Positions 52,773-63,779 of a DNA stretch of 64,000 nucleotides are shown here, one piece after another. The notes under the pieces were generated by a model. The model made no database searches. It was given only the letters and a program-made list of their open reading frames with translations, and was not told the origin of the DNA. Made by a program: the position numbers and the translations under genes. The stretch comes from an uncultured Lachnospiraceae bacterium (GTDB taxonomy: Bacteria; Bacillota; Clostridia; Lachnospirales; Lachnospiraceae). The DNA is taken from contig CALWQT010000001.1 in assembly GCA_944383765.1 (NCBI GenBank), positions 124,001-188,000 on the forward strand, in the 5' to 3' direction. Each line of letters begins with the position of its first letter. Positions within the stretch are counted from its first letter, which is position 1.

Positions 52773-55700
52773 ATGAGAGAGAGGATTAACCGGCTTGCAC
52801 GGGGGATCGTGGATACAGAAGTCCCGGAGTGTGTGCTGAAGCCAGCAGTGATCGAGGAAACGGTCCGGGCAGGGGAAGCTGCACGGGGCGAATTTTTTGT
52901 TTTCAGCGGTAATAATCTGATGGTGAAGGGGCTGGTATATTCTTCTGATGGCAGAGTGCGGATACCGGATAATTCCTTTGGTGGCCTCCGAAGCCGTGTT
53001 GTCTATGAAGTGGATTCGGAACACCTGGATGATGGAGAAGAGATCAGGGGAGAATTTTGCCTGGTGACCAATAGCGGAGAAGTCCGCTTGCCTTATGTGT
53101 TCCGGGGGGAAGCCGGCGTATCTTCCAGAATGCTTTCTCAGTTGAAGAGGCCGGGAGACTTTGCCCGTGTAGCGAAGGAAAATATGGAACTTGCCAGGAG
53201 GCTGTTTGAGTATAAGGATTTTCCTTCCGCTCCGTTTATGCAGGACATGAGGGCGAAAACGGTATATCATGCCCTGAAGGGAAGCGGCGACCGGGATGCT
53301 GCTGTGGAAGAGTTCATGGTGGCCATGAGCATGAAGCCTCCGGTAGAAGTGAGTCTGAAGGAAGAAACGGTCAACTATCAGGAACATATAGGAGCGTTTG
53401 AGGACAGTCTTTCCATCAGCAAAAAGAACTGGGGATATATCAGGCTTTCCGTGGAAGTGGATGGAGATTTCCTGGAAGTATTCAAGACCAGGATTACGGA
53501 TAAAGATTTTACAGATGGAAAATATGAATTGATCTATCAGGTAAAACCGGAAAAAATGCATTCCGGCAGGAATCTGGGGTGTATTACAGTAAAAGGAATC
53601 CGCTATGAATCGAGGGTGTATATTGTGGCGGAAGGACCGGGGCAGGAAGCTGCCCATGGGCTGGAACGGATCGTGCGCCGTAAGGAGTTTCAAAAATATC
53701 TGGCTGCCCGTCTGGATTATGAAGCGGGAAAAGAACCTTCAGGGACTTTAGTCGAACAGATGGCAGGAGAATTGATGAAACTGAGGGACAGCGGGGGGAA
53801 TGCTCTGCTGGTAGACCTGCTGTCGGCAGAAACCTCCGTGATGATGGGAAAGCTGGACAGGGCAGCAGTGGCTTTGAATGAATGCCGTCCCCAGATAGCA
53901 AAGATTCATCATGAAAATCCGGAATTGTATTGTTTCTATCAATACCTGACTGTGATGGTGGAAAAAAAGCCGGGACAACTGGAAACTCTGCTCAGGCTGT
54001 TAAGAAGTTATACGGAAGAACCAGGAAAACATTTTATGCTGTTTTTCCTGCTGCTGAAACTGGACGCAGGTCTGTATGACAATCCTGGCGTGTTGCTTGA
54101 TCGGATGCGGCAGTATTTTCAGGCAGGCTGCGCAAGCCCGCTGTTGTACATAGAAGTATGCCGTTTGCTTTCCGGGGAACCAAATCTGATGAAGGAAGCA
54201 GACGGCTTTCTGGTTCATGCTCTCAGACTGGGAGTGAAAAAAGGGTTGGTAAAGGAGGCACTGGCAGATAAAGCAGCTGAGACGGCTATGAATGCCAGAC
54301 GGTATAACCGGCTGTTCTGCCGGTTGTTGACAGAATTGTATGAGGTATATCCCAAGGAAAATATACTGGCGGCAGTCTGCTGTATGATGATCAAAGGGGA
54401 ACAGACGTCGGCTCAGGCTTTTTCCTGGTATGAGAAAGGGCTGAAAGAGGGAATCAGCCTGACAAGGCTGTATGAATATTATCTGAAGGCTTTTCCGGAC
54501 CAGTATGGAAGCCTGATGCCTCAGGAAGTACTCCTGTACTTTTCTTATGCCAAAGAACTGGATGAGGTGAGCAGGAGTAAGCTGTACCGGAATATTCTTA
54601 CTTACTTAAAACCGGAAAGCCAGATATACAGAGAATACGAAAGGGATATGGAAAAGTTTACCATGGAGCAGGTGTTCCAGGGGAAAGTGAACAGACGTCT
54701 GGCGACTCTTTATGAGCATATGCTTTATAAAGATATGATCGATATTCCGGTGGCCAGGATTTTACCGTCTATTCTCCGTTCCTACCGGATTGAATGTAAA
54801 AATCCCCTTATGAAATATGTGATCGTATGTCCGGAAGAGATGAATGGGGAGGAAGCATATGCCTTACAGAACGGCGTGGCTTATGTTCCATTGTTTTCGG
54901 ACAAATATGTTCTTGTTTTTCAGGACGGTTTCGGAAATCGTTACATGGACGTGCGTTATCTGAAGACTAGGGTAATGAACCGGCCGGACCTGGAAAGCCG
55001 CTGCTTTGTGGTTTATCCGGAACATCCCATGCTTCTGCTGGCTGATGTAAGGAAAATCGTGGATGGAGGGGTGAGAGGAGAAGAGGATGTGGCTTCACTG
55101 GAGAAGCTTCTGGAACAGGAAGTTCTGAGCCCTCTGTACCAGAAAGTGATAAGAGATCAGATCATCAGTTACTATGACCGGCTGGATGCCCCTGCTGATG
55201 GCATGGAGCGGGGAATGGGATATCTGCTGCGCATGGACAAGGATAGCCTGGACAGGGAAGAACGTCTGGGAGTAGCCGGCGTGCTGATCAAGAGAGGTTA
55301 TTATACAGAAGCCTGCGATATCCTCCGCAATTATGGCTGGGAAGGCCTGGATAGGGAATTGCTGCGCAAACTCTGCGAGAAAATGATTCTTCAGAATCTG
55401 TTTGGAGAAGATGAAAAGCTCTTGAACATGACCCTGGATGTCTTTATGAGTGGAAAAGCGGACAGTGTTCTTCTGGATTATCTCTGTGAATATTACAACG
55501 GGACCACAGAGACTATGTACCGTATTCTGGAAGCAGGAGTAAGCGGGCAGGTGGAAACTTATGATATGGAGGAACGTCTGCTGGCTCAGATGCTGTTTTG
55601 CAGTTCCATGGAACACAGTGACCGGGTATTTGAATTGTATGCGGAAAGAAAACGGGTATCGGAAATTTTGGTAAAAGCCTTCTTTACGATGAAAAGCATG

Positions 55701-56348
55701 GATTATTTCCTTGACAGGGGAGAAATTTCAGAACGTCTCTGCGGTTATCTGGAGCATACGATCAAAGGAAACGCAGAAAAAGAAAAAATCCCGGTGGTCT
55801 ATCTGCTGGCATTGACAAAGTATTATGCCAACGTAAGAAAACTGACGGAAGACCAGAAAGAACTGTGCCGTTCCATGATGGCTGTTCTGCTGAAAGAGAA
55901 ATTGATTTTTGCTTATACTCCCAGACTGGCAAAACATATTTCGCTTCCTGAGGATATTGTGACCAAGGCGGTCATCCAGTATAACGGGAGAAAAGATTCC
56001 AGGGTGACGTTGCGGTGCCGGGTGCTGCCGGAAGAAGAAATGTTCCATGATGATGAGATGAAGCGGGTTTATCAGGGGATTTTTGTCAAACAGGCAGTGC
56101 TGTTTGATGGAGAAACTTTGGAGTATGAGATTTATGATGAAGGGAAACAGGGCAGGGAATTGTGCAGGACAGGCAAGATTTCTCTGTCGCTGGCAGGAAA
56201 TGGAGAAACAAGACGGGATGGCCTATTCTCCAGCCTGAACCGTATGGGACTTTGTCTTGAGAAAAAAGATGAAGAGGGTCTGAAACGGGAAATGAATGAT
56301 TATTTGATAAAGACGGGAACAGCAGAATTGATGTTTGATCTGCTGTAG
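52773..56348 (+). CDS. Giant DUF5717 family protein
   Basis: 1191 residues from ATG 52773 (GGTGGTAGG upstream). An alternative ATG at 52719 has AAGGAGAAAT but overlaps the promoter. The N-terminal part (about 1-310) looks beta-rich, with two domains resembling immunoglobulin-like sandwiches (GEFFVFSGNNLMVKG; GYIRLSVEVDGDFLEV). The long remainder (about 320-1100) is helical with TPR-like repeats, and the end is again beta-rich. No signal peptide. Matches DUF5717, a Lachnospiraceae-type family without known function. It is followed by the actin-fold protein and a TPR protein. Confidence 0.8.
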   Translation: MRERINRLARGIVDTEVPECVLKPAVIEETVRAGEAARGEFFVFSGNNLMVKGLVYSSDGRVRIPDNSFGGLRSRVVYEVDSEHLDDGEEIRGEFCLVTNSGEVRLPYVFRGEAGVSSRMLSQLKRPGDFARVAKENMELARRLFEYKDFPSAPFMQDMRAKTVYHALKGSGDRDAAVEEFMVAMSMKPPVEVSLKEETVNYQEHIGAFEDSLSISKKNWGYIRLSVEVDGDFLEVFKTRITDKDFTDGKYELIYQVKPEKMHSGRNLGCITVKGIRYESRVYIVAEGPGQEAAHGLERIVRRKEFQKYLAARLDYEAGKEPSGTLVEQMAGELMKLRDSGGNALLVDLLSAETSVMMGKLDRAAVALNECRPQIAKIHHENPELYCFYQYLTVMVEKKPGQLETLLRLLRSYTEEPGKHFMLFFLLLKLDAGLYDNPGVLLDRMRQYFQAGCASPLLYIEVCRLLSGEPNLMKEADGFLVHALRLGVKKGLVKEALADKAAETAMNARRYNRLFCRLLTELYEVYPKENILAAVCCMMIKGEQTSAQAFSWYEKGLKEGISLTRLYEYYLKAFPDQYGSLMPQEVLLYFSYAKELDEVSRSKLYRNILTYLKPESQIYREYERDMEKFTMEQVFQGKVNRRLATLYEHMLYKDMIDIPVARILPSILRSYRIECKNPLMKYVIVCPEEMNGEEAYALQNGVAYVPLFSDKYVLVFQDGFGNRYMDVRYLKTRVMNRPDLESRCFVVYPEHPMLLLADVRKIVDGGVRGEEDVASLEKLLEQEVLSPLYQKVIRDQIISYYDRLDAPADGMERGMGYLLRMDKDSLDREERLGVAGVLIKRGYYTEACDILRNYGWEGLDRELLRKLCEKMILQNLFGEDEKLLNMTLDVFMSGKADSVLLDYLCEYYNGTTETMYRILEAGVSGQVETYDMEERLLAQMLFCSSMEHSDRVFELYAERKRVSEILVKAFFTMKSMDYFLDRGEISERLCGYLEHTIKGNAEKEKIPVVYLLALTKYYANVRKLTEDQKELCRSMMAVLLKEKLIFAYTPRLAKHISLPEDIVTKAVIQYNGRKDSRVTLRCRVLPEEEMFHDDEMKRVYQGIFVKQAVLFDGETLEYEIYDEGKQGRELCRTGKISLSLAGNGETRRDGLFSSLNRMGLCLEKKDEEGLKREMNDYLIKTGTAELMFDLL

Positions 56349-56371
56349 ACCGGCGAAGGAGATAGCAACAG

Positions 56372-57595
56372 ATGGAAGGACTGGTTATTGGCATAGACCT
56401 GTGTGACACTTACACAAAAGTTAATTGCCTGGAGGAAGAAAAGACCTGGACGGTTCCCACAGTCATCTGCAAAAAGAAACAATCGGATGAGTGGTTTGTG
56501 GGAAAAGAAGCTTATGGCCTGGTCCTTACCGGGACAGGTATCATAGTGGACAAACTGCTGAGCCTGGTCATGAAGAATGGGACGGCTACCATTGAAGGAG
56601 TAAAGTATGAGGCGGTGGATCTGTTAGGAAAGTTCCTGGAAAAGGTACTGGAATTGCCGAAACAGGAATATGGAACAGAAAAAATTGTCCAGACAGCAGT
56701 AGCTTTATACCGGGTAGAAGGAAAACTGATGGATGCCCTGCTTTACTGTGCGGATTATCTGAAAATATCCAGACAGCGGTTTCATGTGATCGGGCATACG
56801 GAAAGTTTTGTTTATTATGTGATGAGTCAGAGAAAAGATGTGTGGGCTACTCAGGTAGGGCTTTTTGACCTGTCGGAGGAAGGCCTGACTTATCATGAAC
56901 TGAAGGCGCAGAGAAGCATACGGAAAATGGTGGTTCAGGCTGACCGTCAGGAGATGGAAGAGTCATTTAACCTGGATATTCTGGATAATAGTGCCGGCTG
57001 CCGTATGGCAGATAAGATCTTATGCTCTACAGGAGAAAAACTCCTTCAGAAAAAACTGTTTTCGGCTGTGTTCTTAACAGGAAAAGGCTTTTCAAACCTG
57101 GACTGGGCAGAGAATTTTATGAAATTTCTCTGTGCCAAGAGACGGGTATATGGAGAACCTGATATCTTTGCAAAAGGTGCTGCGTATCATGGGGCTGATT
57201 TTGAACGGGAAAAAACCGCATATCCTTTTGCCTGTATCTGTGAGGGGCGTTTAAAGTCCACCGTTTTTATGGAAGTGCGCCAGAAGGATAAAGAGGTCCA
57301 GATGGTGGTGGCATCTGCCGGCGATTGCTGGTATGAGGCGAAGACCAGTGTGGAGCTGCTTACAGACGGACAGGATTTTGTGGATTTTTTCATTACTTCT
57401 TTGGATACGAGAAAGAAACGAATGGTGCGGATCCCATTGGAAGGGTTTCCGGAACGTCCGGCCAGGACTACCAGAATTTCAGTTACCATTGGTTTTCTGG
57501 ATGAAAATACCATGGCTGTGGTGATCAAAGATAAAGGTTTTGGGGAATTATTCCCGGCAACAGACACAGTTGTGCGTCAAGAGGTTATGATATGA
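56372..57595 (+). CDS. DUF5716 actin/Hsp70-fold protein
   Basis: 407 residues. The start VIGIDLCDTYTKVNCLE resembles the phosphate-1 loop of actin/Hsp70 ATPases (GIDxGTT). A later AVFLTGKGFSNLDW resembles the adenosine motif. A PTVICKKK segment is like the substrate loop of Hsp70/FtsA-type proteins. The C-terminal 120 residues look beta-rich. Family DUF5716, always near DUF5717 as far as I know. Probable ATP-binding scaffold or switch; activity unproven. Confidence 0.78.
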   Translation: MEGLVIGIDLCDTYTKVNCLEEEKTWTVPTVICKKKQSDEWFVGKEAYGLVLTGTGIIVDKLLSLVMKNGTATIEGVKYEAVDLLGKFLEKVLELPKQEYGTEKIVQTAVALYRVEGKLMDALLYCADYLKISRQRFHVIGHTESFVYYVMSQRKDVWATQVGLFDLSEEGLTYHELKAQRSIRKMVVQADRQEMEESFNLDILDNSAGCRMADKILCSTGEKLLQKKLFSAVFLTGKGFSNLDWAENFMKFLCAKRRVYGEPDIFAKGAAYHGADFEREKTAYPFACICEGRLKSTVFMEVRQKDKEVQMVVASAGDCWYEAKTSVELLTDGQDFVDFFITSLDTRKKRMVRIPLEGFPERPARTTRISVTIGFLDENTMAVVIKDKGFGELFPATDTVVRQEVMI

Positions 57596-58404
57596 GTTTG
57601 TTATTGTGCAGGCAGGAAGCGGTTACGCGGCCCTACTATATGGAGACTCTGGACATTCATCTGCATTCTTCCCAGGAACTATGCTATGTGATCTTCCATC
57701 ATCCTTTGCTGGTGATGGACGGATTTATTGATGAAGGATTGGTGCAGTTTGTCCGGGAAGAATTGAATATGGGAGCGTTAGCAGCCAGATTGGAAAGAGA
57801 TATTCCGGAAGGTGGAAACCAGGATGAACTGTTATTTCTGATCTTGTCAGAGTGTTTTTATTACAGCAGCCAGGAAATCAGCCAATACCGTCAGACGGTC
57901 AGCAGTCTGCGTAAAAAGAGCCGGCCGGAGTATGCCAAGGAAAAAGCAGATTATCTGTTTCAGGTAGGTCAGATGGGAAAGGCAGTTAAGATCTATGAAA
58001 GTCTGTTGGAGGAGATACAGTTTTCGGGAGATGAGAATTTCCGGGGAAGAGTCTGGAACAATCTGGGGGCTGCTTATGCCAGGATGTTTCAGACAGAAAA
58101 GGCTTTTCAGGCTTTTGAACAGGCATATGGCTGTTTGAAGGATCAAAATATGGTAAAAAAGATGTATTTCCTGACCAAGTTTAATCCATCCCTGGAATTG
58201 TCTGGTATTTGCAGGGCTGTAGCTGCTGGAGAAGGTGTGAAAGAACGCTGGGATAAGGAGGCAGAGAAAGCCAGAGAGCAGGCATCGCAGTCCAGAGATA
58301 TCTTAAAGTTGGACCAGCTGTTTGAACGGGACCGGATCAAACGGAGTGCAGGAACTGCTGAACTTGTCCGTAAATGGAAACAGGATTACCGAAGTATGCT
58401 GTAG
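57592..58404 (+). CDS. TPR-containing protein of the DUF5717/5716 operon
   Basis: 270 residues. The middle (about 120-195) holds TPR-type helical pairs: ADYLFQVGQMGKAVKIYESLL and WNNLGAAYARMFQTEKAFQAFEQAY. The N-terminal 110 residues have no family I recognise. The C-terminal 60 residues are charged helices. Its ATG overlaps the DUF5716 stop (ATGA), so the partners are made together. Probable adaptor in the same complex. Confidence 0.75.
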   Translation: MSLLLCRQEAVTRPYYMETLDIHLHSSQELCYVIFHHPLLVMDGFIDEGLVQFVREELNMGALAARLERDIPEGGNQDELLFLILSECFYYSSQEISQYRQTVSSLRKKSRPEYAKEKADYLFQVGQMGKAVKIYESLLEEIQFSGDENFRGRVWNNLGAAYARMFQTEKAFQAFEQAYGCLKDQNMVKKMYFLTKFNPSLELSGICRAVAAGEGVKERWDKEAEKAREQASQSRDILKLDQLFERDRIKRSAGTAELVRKWKQDYRSML

Positions 58405-58422
58405 AAAAAAATAAAAAAAGTG

Positions 58423-58450
58423 TTGCAATTTTTCTGGAGATATGTATAAT
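58423..58450 (+). promoter_or_regulatory. Sigma-A promoter of the ilv operon
   Basis: TTGCAA (58423-58428), 16 bases, TATAAT (58445-58450), giving a start near 58457 and a leader of about 390 bases. Confidence 0.8.
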
Positions 58451-58474
58451 AGGGAATAATTAAACTAAATATTG

Positions 58475-58780
58475 ATAAAATCAATGAAAAGCGATGAAGA
58501 GGAAGAGTAGTCAGAATATTATGGCTTCAGAGAGCTGCCGGGTGGTGAAAGGCAGTGCCGGATTCTGGTGAATATCACCTTAGAGCAGCCTGTCGAAATC
58601 TTAGGAGAGTAGAAAAGGACGGTTAACACCCGTTAACGTGTTTCCGTATTGAACTGAACCGGTAGAACCGGCTTGGGAGATAGGGAATGAGTGGCTCAAC
58701 GTGATGGGCAATAAGAGTGGTACCGCAGAGGAAAACAAAGCCTTTGTCTCTTACAAAATAAAGAGACAAAGGCTTTTTTG
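58475..58780 (+). promoter_or_regulatory. T-box riboswitch, Ile specifier
   Basis: The leader has the T-box AAGAGTGGTACCGCAG (58713-58728), the conserved AGAGAGC and GGTGGTGAAAGGCAG stem I elements (58529-58554), and a specifier-like GAATATCACC. There the codon ATC (58574-58576) fits isoleucine. It fills most of the 440-base gap. Uncharged tRNA-Ile would stabilise the antiterminator and switch on ilvDBNC. The Ile reading rests on position by eye, not on a folded model. Confidence 0.9.
58738..58780 (+). terminator. T-box-controlled terminator
   Basis: Perfect 15-bp stem AAGCCTTTGTCTCTT / AAGAGACAAAGGCTT followed by six Ts. Confidence 0.92.
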
Positions 58781-58847
58781 TTTTTACACAGATTTATTGC
58801 CGCCTGAAAAGCATTGCTTTTTCGTCAGCAGAGACAGGAGGAAATGT

Positions 58848-60506
58848 ATGAGAAGTGACAATGTAAAACGGGGACCTGAAAGAAGGCCGAACAGAAGTTT
58901 ATTTTATGCCCTGGGTTATACAGACGAGGAACTGGATCGGCCGCTGATCGGGGTAGTCAGCGCATTCAGCGAGATCGTACCGGGACATGCCCATCTGGAT
59001 AAGCTGGCACAGGCAGCAAAAGATGGAGTCCGGATGGCAGGGGGAATGCCGGTGCTGGTACCGGCTATCGGTGTGTGTGACGGGATAGCCATGGGACACA
59101 GAGGGATGAAATATTCCCTTCCCAGCAGGGAACTGATCTGTGATTCCATAGAAACCATGGCAGAGGCCCACGGATTTGATGGTCTGGTCCTGGTGCCTAA
59201 TTGTGATAAGATCGTACCGGCTATGCTGATGGCAGCAGCAAGGCTGAATATTCCGTCTATTGTGGTCAGCGGTGGACCAATGCTGGCAGGACGGCAGAAA
59301 GGCAGAAAAGTGAGCCTGTCCCAGATGTTTGAGGCGGTGGGCAGCTATAAAGCAGGTATGATCGATGAAGAAGAACTGGATGATTATACGAAACATACCT
59401 GTCCCGGCTGTGGAAGCTGCGCCGGCATGTATACGGCAAACAGCATGAACTGCCTGTCAGAAGCCATTGGCATGGCTCTTCCTGGAAATGGCACCATACC
59501 GGCGGTCTATGCAGCCAGGACCCAGCTGGCAAAGCAGGCTGGAATGAAGGCAGTGGAACTGGTAGAAAAACATATCTGTCCCAGGGACATCATGGTTCCC
59601 CAGGCATTTGAAAATGCCCTGGCTGTGGATATGGCACTTGGCTGCAGTACCAACAGCGTGCTGCATCTGCTGGCAATAGCCAATGAAGCGGGAGTTCCCA
59701 TGGATCTGGAGACCATTAACCGGATCAGTGCAAAGACACCAAATTACTGCCATCTGGCACCGGCAGGGCCAACTCATATGGAGGATCTTTATGAAGCAGG
59801 TGGCGTTCAGACAGTGATGAAACAGCTGGCGCAGCAGGGCCTGCTCCATCAGGAACTGAAGACTGTGACCGGGAAGACAGTGTGGGAAAATGTAAAAGAT
59901 GGGAGAAACCGGGACCACAATGCGATTCGTCCGATGGATAATCCCTACAGCAGAACGGGAGGAATTGCAGTCCTCTGGGGGAATATGGCAAAAGACGGCT
60001 GCGTGGTAAAAAGAAGCGCTGTAGCGGAAGAGATGCTGGTCCATGAAGGCCCTGCCAGAGTATTTGACGGGGAGGAAGCAGCTATATCGGCTATCTATGA
60101 GGGAAAAATCAATCCGGGAGATGTGGTAGTGATCCGTTATGAAGGACCGAAAGGAGGCCCTGGAATGAGAGAGATGCTGAATCCTACCAGTGCTCTGGCA
60201 GGTATGGGACTGGATAAATCCGTAGCCTTAATCACAGACGGCAGATTTTCCGGAGCCTCCAGAGGCGCTTCCATCGGTCATGTAAGCCCGGAAGCAGCTG
60301 AGGGCGGAGAGATTGCTCTTGTTCAGGAAGGAGACAGGATTGGGATCGATATTCCGGCAGGACGTTTGAACGTGCTGATAGAAGAAGAGGAATGGAAGAA
60401 AAGAAAAGCGGCATGGAAGGCTCCCGAGCCAAAGGAGACTTCCGGTTGGCTGGGCAGATATGCGAGACTGGTGAGCAGTGCTAATACGGGAGCGGTGCTG
60501 AAATAG
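58848..60506 (+). CDS. ilvD: Dihydroxy-acid dehydratase
   Basis: 552 residues from ATG 58848 (AGGAGGAAAT upstream); the frame opens in the T-box. It dehydrates dihydroxy acids to the keto acids of valine and isoleucine. Fe-S cluster cysteines are in [12 protein letters not shown] and [19 protein letters not shown]; the C-terminal [17 protein letters not shown] is typical. First gene of the T-box-controlled ilv operon. Confidence 0.96.
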   Translation: MRSDNVKRGPERRPNRSLFYALGYTDEELDRPLIGVVSAFSEIVPGHAHLDKLAQAAKDGVRMAGGMPVLVPAIGVCDGIAMGHRGMKYSLPSRELICDSIETMAEAHGFDGLVLVPNCDKIVPAMLMAAARLNIPSIVVSGGPMLAGRQKGRKVSLSQMFEAVGSYKAGMIDEEELDDYTKHTCPGCGSCAGMYTANSMNCLSEAIGMALPGNGTIPAVYAARTQLAKQAGMKAVELVEKHICPRDIMVPQAFENALAVDMALGCSTNSVLHLLAIANEAGVPMDLETINRISAKTPNYCHLAPAGPTHMEDLYEAGGVQTVMKQLAQQGLLHQELKTVTGKTVWENVKDGRNRDHNAIRPMDNPYSRTGGIAVLWGNMAKDGCVVKRSAVAEEMLVHEGPARVFDGEEAAISAIYEGKINPGDVVVIRYEGPKGGPGMREMLNPTSALAGMGLDKSVALITDGRFSGASRGASIGHVSPEAAEGGEIALVQEGDRIGIDIPAGRLNVLIEEEEWKKRKAAWKAPEPKETSGWLGRYARLVSSANTGAVLK

Positions 60507-60526
60507 GTAGAAAGGAGAGAAAGGCT

Positions 60527-62191
60527 ATGAAATTGACGGGAGCTGAGATCATTGCAGAAGTTCTGATCGAGCAGGGAGTCGATACCCTGTTTGGATATCC
60601 GGGAGGAGCTGTGTTAAATATTTATGATGCCTTGTACCGGTATCAGGACCGGATCCGCCACATCATGACAGCTCATGAGCAGGGAGCTTCCCATGCGGCA
60701 GACGGATATGCAAGAGTGACGGGGAAAACAGGAGTGGTCCTTTCTACCAGTGGTCCTGGAGCCACAAATCTGGTAACAGGGATTGCTACCGCTTATATGG
60801 ACAGTATCCCGATGGTGGCGATTACAGGTAATGTAGGGACGGACCTGATCGGCAAAGACAGTTTTCAGGAAGTTTTCATCACAGGTATTACCATGCCGGT
60901 GACCAAACATAATTTTCTGGTGAGAAATGTGGAAGAACTGGCGGATACATTGAGGAATGCATTTCGTATTGCCCAGAGCGGCAGGAAAGGCCCTGTTCTG
61001 GTGGATATTCCAAAAAATGTAACGGCTGCCGTGTGTGAATTTGTCCCCCAGAAAGCAGTTTTCCCTGTTTATGTGACGGAAATAGAGGAAGAAGAAATCA
61101 GACAGGTGGCAGAACTGATCAATGAGGCAGAGAGACCGGTGCTTTATTTTGGAGGAGGGGTGACGGCTTCCGGCGGAGGAGAGGCACTTAATGAACTGGT
61201 GCAGAAAGCGGATATTCCGGCAGCTTATACGCTGATGGCGGCAGGCGTGCTGGATTATCAGGACCCTCATAATCTGGGACTTTTGGGAATGCATGGAGGG
61301 CTGGTAAGCAATCTGGCTGTGGATCAGGCGGATCTGGTGCTGGCTCTGGGGACCAGGTTTGACGACCGGGTGGCATCGGATACCAATAAATTTGCCAGGA
61401 ACGGAAAAGTAGTCCATATTGATATCGATCCCAGCGAGGTAAATAAAAATGTGAAGGTGGATTACAGCCTGGTGGGAGATGTAAAAGATATTCTGGCAAG
61501 CCTGCTGAAATATGTGAAGGAGCAAAAGCATGAGAAATGGATGGGGTGGATCGAGGAGAAAAAGAAAGCGGATTATCAGCCGGTAGACGACGATACGGTA
61601 ATCCGGCCTCATCAGCTGATCCAGACGTTAAGCAAAATGGCGGGGCCGGATGCAGTCTATGTGACCGATGTAGGCCAGCATCAGATGTGGGCAGCCCAGT
61701 ATATCCGCCATGTAAAACCCAGCAGTTTTCTGACAAGCGGAGGGCTGGGGACCATGGGATATGGGTATGGAGCGGCCATCGGGGCAACCTTAGGCTGTGA
61801 AGGAAAACGGAGAGTGATCCATATTACAGGGGACGGCTCTTTCCACATGAATATGAATGAAGCCTGTACAGCTGTCAGTTACGGGCTGCCCATCATCACA
61901 GTCATCATGAATAACCAGGTACTGGGAATGGTAAGACAGTGGCAGACCACTTTTTACGAGAAGCGGTATTCCAGCACGGACCCTCACAGAAAGACAGATT
62001 TTGTAAAAGTAGCGGAAGGGTTTGGAGCCAGAGGATTTCATTGTGAAACGCTGGCAGAGTTTGAAACAGCCATGGAGCAGGCTCTGAAAGAATCGGGACC
62101 GGTATGGATTGAGTGCAGGATAGAAAAAGATGAGAAAGTACTTCCCATGATCCCGGCGGGAGCCAGTGTAGATGAGATTATGCTGAACTGA
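60527..62191 (+). CDS. ilvB: Acetolactate synthase, large subunit
   Basis: 554 residues. Thiamine-diphosphate enzyme that condenses pyruvate with pyruvate or 2-oxobutyrate. The catalytic Glu lies in TAHEQGASHAADGYAR, the FAD-binding middle domain follows, and the cofactor motif GDGSFHMNMNE is present. The start has AGGAGAGAA. Biosynthetic form, since ilvN follows. Confidence 0.96.
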   Translation: MKLTGAEIIAEVLIEQGVDTLFGYPGGAVLNIYDALYRYQDRIRHIMTAHEQGASHAADGYARVTGKTGVVLSTSGPGATNLVTGIATAYMDSIPMVAITGNVGTDLIGKDSFQEVFITGITMPVTKHNFLVRNVEELADTLRNAFRIAQSGRKGPVLVDIPKNVTAAVCEFVPQKAVFPVYVTEIEEEEIRQVAELINEAERPVLYFGGGVTASGGGEALNELVQKADIPAAYTLMAAGVLDYQDPHNLGLLGMHGGLVSNLAVDQADLVLALGTRFDDRVASDTNKFARNGKVVHIDIDPSEVNKNVKVDYSLVGDVKDILASLLKYVKEQKHEKWMGWIEEKKKADYQPVDDDTVIRPHQLIQTLSKMAGPDAVYVTDVGQHQMWAAQYIRHVKPSSFLTSGGLGTMGYGYGAAIGATLGCEGKRRVIHITGDGSFHMNMNEACTAVSYGLPIITVIMNNQVLGMVRQWQTTFYEKRYSSTDPHRKTDFVKVAEGFGARGFHCETLAEFETAMEQALKESGPVWIECRIEKDEKVLPMIPAGASVDEIMLN

Positions 62192-62217
62192 CAGAAAAAT
62201 GACAGGAGGTAAGATAG

Positions 62218-63764
<1,547 letters not shown>

Positions 63765-63779
63765 TAGAAAATGAAAGAC

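Noticed and set aside
58701..58847. Longer N-terminus for IlvD
   Set aside because: This segment is the T-box antiterminator and terminator; ATG 58848 has AGGAGG upstream and gives the family length.
60614..61612. 332-codon minus-strand open frame
   Set aside because: Antisense to ilvB, whose catalytic motifs are intact; no ribosome site or domain.
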